A stretch of DNA of 64,000 nucleotides from JAHEEL01 sp963700375 (lineage in GTDB: Bacteria; Actinomycetota; Acidimicrobiia; Spongiisociales; UBA5794): assembly GCA_963700375.1 (NCBI GenBank), contig CAVOXF010000006.1:766686-830685 (forward strand). Reading direction: 5' to 3'. The position numbers and the translations under genes are program-made. The notes beneath the pieces are model-generated. The model saw only the letters and a program-made list of their open reading frames with translations, ran no database searches and had not been told where the DNA came from. The first letter of the stretch is position 1. The number at the start of each line of letters is the position of its first letter. Below are positions 26,158 through 34,948 of the stretch, one piece after another.

Positions 26158-27428
26158 GCCTGGCTCCCTTCGTTCGGGGCCGTGTCGTCGGGCGTGGGTA
26201 CGCCGAACAGGTCGTCGAGCACGGTGCCGAGGTCGTCCGGGATCCCCGTGGCGCCGTAGAGGTCAGCGAGCAGCTCATCGAGTGATGGGAGCGATTCGAC
26301 GTCCTGCTGGGGCGGGACCGGGACCGGTCGGAACAGCTCGTCGAGAAGATCATTGAGCGATTCATCGAGTCCCGGCAACAGGTCTTGGCCCTGGGTGCCA
26401 CCCTGTGGGTTCAGGAGCTCGTCGAGGAGGTCCTGGAGTTGATCGAGGCCGGGGATGTCTCCGAGTCCCGGGATGAGGCTTTCGAGCCCGCCGCCCTCGG
26501 GGGCGGGCACGGTCGGGGCATCGACGCCACCGGCTGCTTCGACCTCATCGAGCAGGTCGGCGAAGTCCTCGACGGGTACGGCGAACCCGACCCCATCGTT
26601 GCCGCCGGACATGGAGGCAATGGCGGTGTTGATGCCGATGACCTTCGCTTCGGCGTCGGCGAGCGGACCACCGGAGTTCCCAGGATTGATCGGGGCGTCG
26701 GTCTGAATGAGACCCGTCAAGAGGCCGACCGGTGTCTCGAGCTCCCGATCGAGGCCCGAGATGATGCCTGCCGTGACCGACTGCGTGAACCCGAAGGGAC
26801 TTCCGAGTGCGAACGCCGCTTCTCCGACCTCGACGGAGTTGGGTTCGGCGATTGTCGCTGCCGTGAGGTCGGTGGCGTCCGGCAGAGCGATGACGGCGAG
26901 GTCGCGTTCCGGGGCACGCCCCACCACCCGCCCGGTGAACGTGCGGTCGTCGGCCGTGCGGACCGTTACTTCGTCGCCAAACGAGACCACATGGTGTGCG
27001 GTGAGGACGAGCCCGGCTTCGTCGTAGATCACGCCGGATCCGACACCGCCCCCGGCGTCGAGACCGCCGAACACGTCGATCTGCACGACCGCGGGGCCAA
27101 GTGCCTGGGCTACCGCAGCCGGGTTGCCCGCCTCCCCGCCGGCGACGGTGGCGGTGGTGGCTTCACCGCTGCGATTCCACAGGAGTGCCATGGCGACAAC
27201 CACGAAGGCCGCAGCGATGGCGGCGGGGACCAGCCAGCGGCGCCGGCTCGGTGGAGCCGGCGGAGGCGGAGCGGCGACGGGGACCTCCGGGACCACCTCG
27301 GTGTCCGCCATCGAGACGGCGGACGAGGCTGTCGCGATCTCATCGGTCACTGGCGGTGACGCCGGTAGGTCACGCCATGAACGGTGTGGGATGCGCTCGG
27401 TGCGCGTCCCGGGATCGAGCTGGGTCAA
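26154..27428 (-). CDS. HtrA/DegP-type membrane serine protease without PDZ
   Basis: A 424-residue protein. A Pro-rich cytoplasmic segment of about 60 residues is followed by one transmembrane helix (RRWLVPAAIAAAFVVVAMAL) and a trypsin-like domain with triad His (TAHHVV, about 146), Asp (ERDLAVI, about 176) and Ser (INPGNSGGPL, about 252). No PDZ domain follows; instead the last 130 residues are an unusual Leu/Asp/Pro-rich tail (DLLDELLNPQGG, LNDLLDELFRPVPVP). The TTG at 27428 is preferred because GGAGG precedes it; another TTG lies 30 bases upstream. Likely an extracytoplasmic quality-control protease acting with the MoxR module. Confidence 0.85.
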   Translation of the reverse strand: MTQLDPGTRTERIPHRSWRDLPASPPVTDEIATASSAVSMADTEVVPEVPVAAPPPPAPPSRRRWLVPAAIAAAFVVVAMALLWNRSGEATTATVAGGEAGNPAAVAQALGPAVVQIDVFGGLDAGGGVGSGVIYDEAGLVLTAHHVVSFGDEVTVRTADDRTFTGRVVGRAPERDLAVIALPDATDLTAATIAEPNSVEVGEAAFALGSPFGFTQSVTAGIISGLDRELETPVGLLTGLIQTDAPINPGNSGGPLADAEAKVIGINTAIASMSGGNDGVGFAVPVEDFADLLDEVEAAGGVDAPTVPAPEGGGLESLIPGLGDIPGLDQLQDLLDELLNPQGGTQGQDLLPGLDESLNDLLDELFRPVPVPPQQDVESLPSLDELLADLYGATGIPDDLGTVLDDLFGVPTPDDTAPNEGSQA

Positions 27429-27498
27429 CGGAGCCTCCGTGGTCGGGTTAAGGGGCAACGTATCTGAACGCGCATAAAGCCAGTGTCAAGGCCGGAGG

Positions 27499-28611
27499 TC
27501 ACACCGGGATGGACTCGTGCTCCCACGGGGCGACGGCCGGATGGACACCGTCTGCGTCGACCACGGTCTGCGTATCGGCGTCGGGAGTGGTGGGCATCCA
27601 CACGGTGAAGGTCGAACCTGCGCCCTCCTGCGATGTGACGGTCAGCTGTCCGCCCTGTGCCTCGGTGAGCTGCCGGGCGATCGTGAGTCCGAGGCCGGCG
27701 CCGGTGTCCCGGTGCCGTTCATGCGGGCCGCGCCATCCACGTTCGAAGACCCTGGCGTGGTCGCTTGCCGGCAGCCCCGGTCCCTCATCCGTGACGGCGA
27801 CCCACGCCCAGCCGGTCACCGTGCCCCAGTCGACCGTGACGCTCGACCCCCGTGGAGCGAGGCGGATGGCATTGGCCATGAGGTTGCCGAGCACCGTGCG
27901 GAGGGGCGCTCGCTCGGCCGAACCCGTCGGCAACGTTCCCGATGCTCGGATCTCCAGGTGGAGGCCACGGTTGTGCGCCGGGCCGCTGAACTCCTCCGCA
28001 ATGTCGGCGGCGACCTCTGCAATGTCGGTGGCATCGTGCGTGGCTTCGACGACCAGTCCGCCGTGCCCGGCGAGGTCGTCGACGGTGCGGTCCATGCGGT
28101 CCAGCGCGCGGCGCGCCGCGTCGATGAACCCCGCAGATTCGGAGTCGGCATCGGGATCCATCGCGGCCAGTTCCAGGTTGGCTCCCATCACGGCCAGCGG
28201 CGTGCGCAGCTCGTGCACGACTTCCTGGAGCCTGCGGTCTCGTTCCTTTTCGGCGGCCTCGACCTCGTCGAGTGCGCTGTCAACCGTGCCGAGCATGCTT
28301 CCGGCGACGATCCAGCCGACGGCGACCGCTGGTATCACCGACAACCCGAGCGCCACGAGGCTCCAGCGCAAGGTGGCGGTTCGCGCCTCGGCAGCAGCTG
28401 CGGGATCGTCGTCGGAAACGAGGACGACGATCTCGCCATCGACCTGGGCGACGCCAACCCTGGGTTCGGAGAAGTCGGGCGTCTGCCATGCCGAGAAGGC
28501 TGTTGCGGTGACCGCAACGACGGCGGCGACCAGCAGGGTTGCCACAGCGATGCCGACGGCGAGCTTCACTCGGACACCGGTGGTGCGCGGCAGCGACGAG
28601 GTCGCGGTCAT
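27499..28611 (-). CDS. Sensor histidine kinase
   Basis: A 370-residue membrane kinase with two transmembrane helices (GIAVATLLVAAVVAVTATAF; LVALGLSVIPAVAVGWIVAG) around a short outer domain of about 45 residues. It has an H box EVVHELRTPLAVM with phospho-His at about 133, an N box NLMANAIRLAP, and G boxes DEGPGLP and GAGLGLTIARQL. Its ATG overlaps the stop of the response regulator gene (ATGA), a standard pair. The stimulus is unknown; placement suggests it controls the HtrA-MoxR genes 40-70 bases downstream. Confidence 0.9.
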   Translation of the reverse strand: MTATSSLPRTTGVRVKLAVGIAVATLLVAAVVAVTATAFSAWQTPDFSEPRVGVAQVDGEIVVLVSDDDPAAAAEARTATLRWSLVALGLSVIPAVAVGWIVAGSMLGTVDSALDEVEAAEKERDRRLQEVVHELRTPLAVMGANLELAAMDPDADSESAGFIDAARRALDRMDRTVDDLAGHGGLVVEATHDATDIAEVAADIAEEFSGPAHNRGLHLEIRASGTLPTGSAERAPLRTVLGNLMANAIRLAPRGSSVTVDWGTVTGWAWVAVTDEGPGLPASDHARVFERGWRGPHERHRDTGAGLGLTIARQLTEAQGGQLTVTSQEGAGSTFTVWMPTTPDADTQTVVDADGVHPAVAPWEHESIPV

Positions 28612-29306
28612 ATGCTTCGGAGCCGGTAGCCGCGTCCGGTGATGGTATCGATCGGGCTCGCTCCCGGCTGTGCATCGGCGAGCTTCTTGCGCAGATTCGA
28701 CAGGGTGACGCGCACGGTGTTGGTGAAGGGGTCCGCATGCTCGTCCCACACGTGTTCGAGGAGTCGCTCGGCGCTGTGGACCTCGTCGGGGTGGAGGACG
28801 AACCACCGGAGCAAGGCGAACTCCTTTGCAGTGAGGTCCACGGGAACACCGCTGAAGGTCACCTGGTGTCGGGCGGTGTCGACCTCGATGCCGGCAACGG
28901 ACACGACTGAGCTGCCGAGGGCGGTATCACGGCGCAGCAGCGCTCGGACCCGGGCGCCCAACTCGCGCAGGGAGAAGGGCTTCACGAGGTAGTCGTCGGC
29001 ACCCTCGTCGAGCCCGCGGATGCGGTCGTCGACGCCGCCACGGGCGGTCAACATGATCACCTTGGGCGGCAGGAGCCCGGATTCCGCGTTGGCCGTACCC
29101 CCGTTCGTGACCTGTCGGCACACTTCGAGGCCATCGACATCGGGGAGGTTCAGATCGAGGCACACGAGGTCGTACTCGCTATAGGCGACCCGGTCGAGTG
29201 CGGTGGCGCCATCCGCTGCGACATCGGTGGCATAGCCATCGCGCCGGAGGCTGGTAGCGATCGCAGACGCGAGGTCCCGCTCGTCCTCGACGACGAGGAT
29301 GCGCAT
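28608..29306 (-). CDS. OmpR-family response regulator
   Basis: A 232-residue regulator: receiver domain with acidic pocket VVEDE, phospho-Asp in CLDLNLPDVDG (about 51) and the Lys in DDYLVKPFSL, then an OmpR/PhoB winged helix (DLTAKEFALLRWFVLHPDEV, NTVRVTLSNLRKKL, TGRGYRL). A slight insertion after the phospho-Asp helix (GGTANAESGLLPP) is unusual. Partner of the overlapping histidine kinase gene. Only about 400 gene-free bases lie upstream, where its promoter must be. Confidence 0.9.
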   Translation of the reverse strand: MRILVVEDERDLASAIATSLRRDGYATDVAADGATALDRVAYSEYDLVCLDLNLPDVDGLEVCRQVTNGGTANAESGLLPPKVIMLTARGGVDDRIRGLDEGADDYLVKPFSLRELGARVRALLRRDTALGSSVVSVAGIEVDTARHQVTFSGVPVDLTAKEFALLRWFVLHPDEVHSAERLLEHVWDEHADPFTNTVRVTLSNLRKKLADAQPGASPIDTITGRGYRLRSI

Positions 29307-29716
29307 CAGCAGTCTTCCGATCGGTCGGCGACGCCATTGGCTGCGGTGGTGAGGGTGGGGGCTTCTTGCATGTGGGTGTTTTGGTGTGCGGTATTGAGAC
29401 GTCCAGATCGACCGCGAAGTTCCCGACTCATGTGACGGCCGCCGCCGGACCACGGCAGGATTCGGTGCGGAACACGTTCGGGGCTTCCGTCGGAAACCGT
29501 GTCGAACCCGACGCTCTTGCCAAAGGGCGTCTGCAGTCGAGCGATCGACGCTACGACGGGTCTGCGGACCCGCGTGCACTCAGACAGGTTTCTCGTCAGA
29601 AGCGGACAACGAAAGTCGAGCGCTGTGCGGCCGTCGCAAGGGTCACATTGACCATGCCCTGCCGGTCTGGGTTGGTCGACCAACTCTGGCCGCCCAGGCA
29701 ATCTGCCGCGTGCCGG
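29307..29716. other. Gene-free divergent-free gap with promoter of the two-component operon
   Basis: Both flanking genes are on the minus strand. It should contain the promoter of the response regulator gene and the end of the ABC operon. I see a partial hairpin-family-like run at about 29520-29560 (CCAAAGGGCGTCTGCAG) but no clear gene. Confidence 0.3.
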
Positions 29717-30502
29717 TCACCCGCGGCGGGAGATCACCCATGTGGTCACCCCCCATGCGGCGATCAACCAGGTGGCTAGCACCGCATAGGACCGGGCGAT
29801 GTGATCGACCAGGCCCGACGTCAGGCCGTCACGGAGCACGTTTGCCATGTGCCAGAACGGCAACACCTGGTGGATGGCCCCGAACCAGGCCGGGAACCGC
29901 TCGATAGGGACCACAATCGGCGAGAACATCAACACGAGGAATACCAGCAGATTGGTCAACGGATTTATCATCCGTGGGTTCCTCACCGAATGCCCCAGCG
30001 CATACCCAACCGACGTCGCCATGGCCGCCGCCAGACCGGCTGCCGGCACGATCATCAGACTGGGGGTGAGTGTCACCCCGTAGACCCAACAGCTCAGGCC
30101 CACGGCGACGACCACCCCGGGAAGCGAAAGGCCGGCAAAGACGGTGAAGGTGGCGGCAGCGGAAGCCAGTCTTGGCACCGGCAACGACCAGATGTAGTCG
30201 TAGGTGTCGGCGAAGCGGTGATCGGCGATGACCGACGGGACCAGCACAAAACCAAGCGGGAACAGCGCCAGTGCGGGGATCCCGCTCACCAGGAACGTCC
30301 GGCTGCTCGCCGACAAGTCACCCAGGAAGAACCCATACATGATCCCCATTCCGGCTCCGACGAGGGTCTGGACGACCAGGGTGATCATGAGGAAGAGCCG
30401 GAGGTTGGTGATCTCGAAACGAAGCATGACGCGGTAGCTGCGCCACAGATGCCCGATACCACGGCGTGGCTGCGGGATGATCCGATCAGCGGTGATGCTC
30501 AC
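29717..30502 (-). CDS. ABC-2 type transporter permease
   Basis: A 261-residue membrane protein with six predicted helices and the ABC-2 permease pattern (FLMITLVVQTLVGAGMGIMY; LTNLLVFLVLMFSPIVVPIE; HQVLPFWHMANVLRDGL). The last two motifs are typical of DrrB/NodJ-like exporters. The GTG start overlaps the stop of the preceding permease gene (GTGA). Last gene of a five-gene ABC operon; forms the channel with the neighbouring permease and ATPase, probably exporting a drug, lipid or peptide. Confidence 0.85.
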   Translation of the reverse strand: MSITADRIIPQPRRGIGHLWRSYRVMLRFEITNLRLFLMITLVVQTLVGAGMGIMYGFFLGDLSASSRTFLVSGIPALALFPLGFVLVPSVIADHRFADTYDYIWSLPVPRLASAAATFTVFAGLSLPGVVVAVGLSCWVYGVTLTPSLMIVPAAGLAAAMATSVGYALGHSVRNPRMINPLTNLLVFLVLMFSPIVVPIERFPAWFGAIHQVLPFWHMANVLRDGLTSGLVDHIARSYAVLATWLIAAWGVTTWVISRRG

Positions 30503-31290
30503 GATCGCCCTCCCAACGCCCAGGTGGCTCCTGCTGCGGCCACGATGGTCCATGCTGCAAGGACCAGATAGGAGAGGGCGACGTTCTCGACGAGGCCCTG
30601 GGTCAACCCTGCTCGAATCACGTCGGCCATGTGGACGAACGGCAGATAGGTGTGCGCAGTTGCCAGCCAGCCCGGCAGATTCGCCGGCGGGTACGCCATG
30701 GGCGAGAAGCCGATCACAATGAACACCAGAACCTGCGCGACCAGCGCAACGATCTTGGCGTCACCCAGAAGGTGGGCATAGGCGTGGCCGATCAACGAGC
30801 CGCTCACGAGTACCAAGAGCACTGCCGGCACGAGCTGCGCGTTGATGCTGAGACCAACGTCGAAGCGAATCCACGCCGCGAGGAGTGCGGCGGCCGCGCC
30901 GGGGAGAGCGACGATCACGTTGAACACCGTTGCGGCAGCGGCGCTTGCCGAGCGGGGTACCGGCAAGGAAGCGAGCCAGTCTGCCGAACCGCTGAGACGC
31001 TGTTCTGCAATCACTTGCGGGCCGGTTACCACCCCGACCATCACCATGGAGATGGCCACCGCTCCGGTGCCGAGATAGAGGGCTTGTTGTGGAGCGATGT
31101 ATTCGTAGAGCAGGCTCATGCCGAGGACGAGGCCGATGCTGGTGAAGACCTGCACCAGCACCAGACCGGGCAGCACCAGCCGCATCCTGGTCAGGTTCCA
31201 CTCGACCAAGAGGGCAAACGAATGGAGCCAGAAGCTCGCTCCACGCTGTCGTGACGTCACTCGAGCCGGCGCAGCAACGGCAGTGTTCAT
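30499..31290 (-). CDS. ABC-2 type transporter permease
   Basis: A 263-residue six-helix permease (LVLPGLVLVQVFTSIGLVLG; LVAQVLVFIVIGFSPMAYPP; LPFVHMADVIRAGLTQGL), clearly paralogous to the downstream permease, so the pair probably makes a heterodimer. Start and stop overlap both neighbours by four bases, indicating strict co-translation with the ATPase at 31287. Confidence 0.85.
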   Translation of the reverse strand: MNTAVAAPARVTSRQRGASFWLHSFALLVEWNLTRMRLVLPGLVLVQVFTSIGLVLGMSLLYEYIAPQQALYLGTGAVAISMVMVGVVTGPQVIAEQRLSGSADWLASLPVPRSASAAAATVFNVIVALPGAAAALLAAWIRFDVGLSINAQLVPAVLLVLVSGSLIGHAYAHLLGDAKIVALVAQVLVFIVIGFSPMAYPPANLPGWLATAHTYLPFVHMADVIRAGLTQGLVENVALSYLVLAAWTIVAAAGATWALGGRS

Positions 31291-32252
31291 GCCGACACGC
31301 TTTCGTGGCCGGTGAGCCGCACGTACACATCTTCGAGGCTGGTTGCACCGAGGGCGTACTCTTCGGCGACGCCTTCATCGATCAACGACTGTGCCCACTG
31401 GATACCGTCGGTTGTTCGTCTCTCGCTGACAACTGTCGCCAGAGTGTGGCCGACAAGGGTCTCTGATTCCACGAAGTCCGGGAGTTCGGGCACGGGTCGG
31501 CCGGGGGTCATCATCAGTTGCAGACGGAGGTGGCCGCGGTCGCCTGCCTTGAGCGATGATGGAGTGCCGGCGGCGACGATCTTTCCGGCGTCGATGATCG
31601 CCAACCGGTCGACCGACTTCTCCGCCTCGAGGACGTTGTGGGTAACCAGGATCACCGCAGCCCCCGTGTCTCCAAGCCGGCGGATCTGTTCCCAGAGCAG
31701 ACGGCGACGCAACGGATCGACATCGTTGGTGGGCTCGTCGAGGATCACCAACGGGCCCGGCCATACGGCGGTCATCACGAAACCAACCAAACGACGGACT
31801 CCACCCGACAAGTTGGTGCCCAGGGTGTCGGACCACTCATCGAGATCGAGCGCCGCAAACAGCTCCCGGCGGCGGGTGCGCACCCCGCGGCGGTCCCCAC
31901 CTCGGATCTGGCCGGCGAGATCAACCGCCTCGCGGCTCTTGAACGACTCGATCGGCATGGCGGCCTGCGGAAGAAGCGAACAGAGCTGCCGTGCGTGGCT
32001 GGGATCGGCGACCAGGTCGTAGCCGCCGAGCGTGATCGAACCTGAGTCGGGCTTGAGCAGGCCGATGATCTGCTTGACCAGCGTCGTCTTGCCTGCCCCG
32101 TTCGGTCCCAATAGTCCGTATACCTCACCCGGCTCCACCCGAAGCGAGATACCGTCGTTGACCATGGTCTCACCGTCGAAGCTCTTGTACAGGTCGGTGA
32201 CCTCGAATGACGGTGGTCCGGAAGCTGAGATGTCGGTTGACTGTCTGTTCAT
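31287..32252 (-). CDS. ABC transporter ATP-binding protein
   Basis: A 321-residue ABC ATPase: Walker A GPNGAGKTT, Q loop SLLPQAAMP, signature LSGGVRR (usually LSGGxxQR), Walker B PLVILDEPTND and H loop VTHNVLEAE. The C-terminal about 90 residues are the extra domain found in drug/polysaccharide-type exporters. It serves the two permeases downstream. The ATG follows AGGAGG. Confidence 0.9.
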   Translation of the reverse strand: MNRQSTDISASGPPSFEVTDLYKSFDGETMVNDGISLRVEPGEVYGLLGPNGAGKTTLVKQIIGLLKPDSGSITLGGYDLVADPSHARQLCSLLPQAAMPIESFKSREAVDLAGQIRGGDRRGVRTRRRELFAALDLDEWSDTLGTNLSGGVRRLVGFVMTAVWPGPLVILDEPTNDVDPLRRRLLWEQIRRLGDTGAAVILVTHNVLEAEKSVDRLAIIDAGKIVAAGTPSSLKAGDRGHLRLQLMMTPGRPVPELPDFVESETLVGHTLATVVSERRTTDGIQWAQSLIDEGVAEEYALGATSLEDVYVRLTGHESVSA

Positions 32253-32309
32253 TGGATCCTCCTTTCGTTCCGTTGGGCTCGGATCTGCCGATGCCGGGCG
32301 AGATGTGGC

Positions 32310-33056
32310 CTAGAGGACGTCGCGCTTCACGGTCGAGACGAGGCCGATTGTTGCCGGGACGGCGGCCCAGAGGACGAGAGCCGCGATCGCCACCAGCACT
32401 GTCACCTCGTTGCTCACTCCGGAGACGACGTTGGCGAGCGTCGGCGGGATCCAGTTGGCTGCCCCGCCGGCGATCTGCACAACGAGTGGCGGAGCAATGA
32501 CCAACATCAGGACAGCGCCGGTGACGGCTCCGCCGGTGTTGCGTACCAGTGCCCCGATGCCGGCGCCGAGCAAGGCCCCGGCGGCACCTGCGAATGACGA
32601 CGCTGCAAGCAGCCGGACCATGGCGCCGGTTGAGATCAGGAACCCGTATTCGGTGGTGGGCAACACCGCAGCGACCGCTCCTGCTGTGAGTGCAACCCCG
32701 GCGAGCCCCAAGACGGCGCCGCCGAGCGCAACGGCGGTGAACTGGGCGAGCTGCGCATGAAGCCGCCGTGGAGTTGCGAGAAAGACGTGGATCACGGTTC
32801 CGTGTCCATAGCCGCGGGCCACTGCGGTGGCTCCAAAGAGCCCGGCGATGATCACCGAGTTCGCCGAGAAGGCGATCAAAGACTGCTGGTCGAGGGATGT
32901 GGACAGGAATGTCTGCGTCCCGTCTGCGTCGGACCCCCAGGCGACGAGCGCTGCGTTGAGAGCGGCCATCGCACCGAGCACGGCAAGAAAGGCGAGCGGC
33001 ATTCTGGTGGTGGTGAGTCTGCGGATTTCTGACCGGACGAGTTGGGCGTTCTTCAT
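32310..33056 (-). CDS. ABC-2 type transporter permease
   Basis: A 248-residue, six-helix, Ala/Gly-rich membrane protein (LAFLAVLGAMAALNAALVA; QFTAVALGGAVLGLAGVAL; LVAIAALVLWAAVPATIGLV) of the ABC-2/NatB-like type. AAGGAGGT precedes the ATG, which overlaps the ATPase stop (ATGA). Partner of the ATPase at 33053-34042, forming the first of two transporters in the operon. Confidence 0.8.
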   Translation of the reverse strand: MKNAQLVRSEIRRLTTTRMPLAFLAVLGAMAALNAALVAWGSDADGTQTFLSTSLDQQSLIAFSANSVIIAGLFGATAVARGYGHGTVIHVFLATPRRLHAQLAQFTAVALGGAVLGLAGVALTAGAVAAVLPTTEYGFLISTGAMVRLLAASSFAGAAGALLGAGIGALVRNTGGAVTGAVLMLVIAPPLVVQIAGGAANWIPPTLANVVSGVSNEVTVLVAIAALVLWAAVPATIGLVSTVKRDVL

Positions 33057-34042
33057 GAGACGACCTCCTTCTTTCTCGATATCGATGGGTTGGTGCTGGA
33101 CGCGTCGCCGGTCCATGCCATGAACATCTCTTCCAGCGAGCCCTCCTGCAACGACAGCTCGTGAAGGACGACACCCTCGCGATATGCGTGTTCTCCGATG
33201 ACCTCTGTCGAGAGGCCCTCAACGACCAACGTGCCGACGTCCTGGCGCTTGACCAGTCCTCCGATGCGCTCGAGAGCGATGGCCAACTCCCCGGGAGCTG
33301 TGGTTCGCACCAGAACGGTCGGATTGCGCAGCTCGTTGATCGATCCTGCTGCCACCAGCCGGCCCTCATTGATGACAACGAGGTCGTCGGCGAGCAGTTC
33401 GACTTCGCTGAGAAGGTGGCTCGACACGAACACGGTGTCGCCGTTGGCTGCCCGCGTTGCCAGGTTGTCTCGAAGTGTTCGGATGCCGCGCGGGTCGAGG
33501 CCGTTGCCGGGTTCGTCGAGAACCAGGACCGGCGGGTCGCCGAGCAGCGCCAACGCCAGCGAGAGTCGTTGCTTCATGCCAAGCGAGTAGGTGCCGACCC
33601 GTCGGTTGGCGGCCTTGGGGCTCAGGTCGACGGAACGCAGCACCTCGTCTACCTGGGCAGCGGGGATCCCGGTGGCTTCGGCCTGGATGCGAAGATGGTT
33701 TCGGCCGCTGCGCCCGGGATGGAAGGCGTTTGGTTCCAAGACCACACCCAGCGTCCGGGCCGGATCGGGCAGGTCGCGGTACGGGATACCGCCGATGGTG
33801 GCCTGGCCCTTGTCGGCCGATGCCAGACCAAGCAGCATCTTCATTGTGGTGGACTTGCCCGATCCGTTGGGACCGAGGAATCCGGTAACCCGACCGGGCT
33901 GGACGGTGAATGTGAGCCCGTCGACCACGGTGGTGTCGCCGTAGCTCTTGGTCAGAGAGTCGATTTCCAGCGTGAGTGATCGATCGCGACGTTGCGGGGG
34001 CCGAGGGTGGATGCGTTCTGTTTCTAGTGTTGGATGTGCCAT
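33053..34042 (-). CDS. ABC transporter ATP-binding protein
   Basis: A 329-residue ABC ATPase: Walker A GPNGSGKSTT, signature TYSLGMKQRLSLALAL (SLGMKQR variant common in bacitracin/lantibiotic-type exporters), Walker B VLVLDEPGNGLDP, H loop VSSHLLSEVE. ATG at 34042 preceded by GAGGGAG. First gene of the transporter part. The two-component genes lie just upstream, with a perfect palindrome at 34246 between, as expected for a regulated ABC exporter. Confidence 0.9.
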   Translation of the reverse strand: MAHPTLETERIHPRPPQRRDRSLTLEIDSLTKSYGDTTVVDGLTFTVQPGRVTGFLGPNGSGKSTTMKMLLGLASADKGQATIGGIPYRDLPDPARTLGVVLEPNAFHPGRSGRNHLRIQAEATGIPAAQVDEVLRSVDLSPKAANRRVGTYSLGMKQRLSLALALLGDPPVLVLDEPGNGLDPRGIRTLRDNLATRAANGDTVFVSSHLLSEVELLADDLVVINEGRLVAAGSINELRNPTVLVRTTAPGELAIALERIGGLVKRQDVGTLVVEGLSTEVIGEHAYREGVVLHELSLQEGSLEEMFMAWTGDASSTNPSISRKKEVVS

Positions 34043-34245
34043 TGCCGGCTCCCTCTCTGTGTTGGTTGGATGGAAATCGCATGCGACCCGAGGTGTGGGC
34101 CTGGTCTTCCGGTCGAATAGCTGCTGCATTGCCCCTCCTTGGTAGGTGCCCACAACGTAAGGACCTGAGGTGTGGCTGTCTTCGGGCAACGGAGGGATTC
34201 TCGGCTCCGCTGTTTGGGGGAAGATTCCCGGTGCCGGTCGTCCCG

Positions 34246-34267
34246 GACTCCCCCAATTGGGGGAGTC
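34246..34267. promoter_or_regulatory. Perfect 22-bp palindrome, putative response-regulator site or terminator
   Basis: Arms GACTCCCCC and GGGGGAGTC around AATT, four bases past the stop of the NarL-type regulator and about 200 bases upstream of the ABC operon start. A related TTGGGGGAA lies at 34214-34222. It fits an operator for the ABC genes; as a G/C stem followed by no T-run it could also terminate the regulator message. Confidence 0.55.
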
Positions 34268-34270
34268 GAA

Positions 34271-34948
34271 TCAGAACCCGATGTCGCCGTCGCCGGGTTT
34301 GACCAGCCCGCTCTCATAGGCGAACGCGACCGCTTGGGCGCGGTTGGTGAGACCGAGCTTGGTGAGGATGCTTGAGACGTGTGACTTGACGGTTGCGGCG
34401 CCGACGAACAAGTCCTCCGCGATCTCGATGTTGCTCGATCCGCCGGCGACGGCGACGAGGACCTCCCGCTCCCGGTTGGTGAGCCGGTCGAGACGAGAAA
34501 CCACCGATGAGTCGAGGGATGGCGGTGCGGCGAACCGGCTGATCAGTCGCCTTGTCACCGATGGTGCCAAGAGAGCTCCTCCATCGGCCACGGTGCGGAC
34601 CGCTGCCACCAGGCCTTCCGGCGAGATGTCCTTGAGAACGAACCCGCTGGCTCCTGCCTGGAGGGCCTTGTACACGTACTCGTCCGGGTCAAAGGTGGTG
34701 AGGATCAGCACCTTCACGGGCCAATCGGCGGAGTCGACAATGGCCTTGGTGGCAGCGATGCCGTCCATCCCCGGCATGCGGATGTCCATCAGGATCACAT
34801 CTGGGCGGTGGGTACGAGCGATCTCGATTGCGGCCGTTCCGTCGCCGGCCTCGGCAACTACCTCGATGTCATCTTGAAGCCCGAGCATCGTGGCGAACCC
34901 GCCACGTACCAGAGCCTGATCATCGACGACGGCAACCCTGATGCTCAC
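34271..34948 (-). CDS. NarL/FixJ-family response regulator
   Basis: A 225-residue regulator: receiver with VVDDQALVR, phospho-Asp in VILMDIRMPGMDG (about 55) and Lys in GFVLKDI; LuxR-type helix-turn-helix LTNREREVLVAVAGGSSNIE, DLFVGAATVKSHVSSILTKL. Overlaps the histidine kinase gene by four bases (ATGA), so it is its partner. Probably controls the adjacent ABC operon. Confidence 0.95.
   Translation of the reverse strand: MSIRVAVVDDQALVRGGFATMLGLQDDIEVVAEAGDGTAAIEIARTHRPDVILMDIRMPGMDGIAATKAIVDSADWPVKVLILTTFDPDEYVYKALQAGASGFVLKDISPEGLVAAVRTVADGGALLAPSVTRRLISRFAAPPSLDSSVVSRLDRLTNREREVLVAVAGGSSNIEIAEDLFVGAATVKSHVSSILTKLGLTNRAQAVAFAYESGLVKPGDGDIGF

Noticed and set aside
27509..28642. Long + strand frames over the histidine kinase
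   Set aside because: Shadow frames of a high-GC gene.
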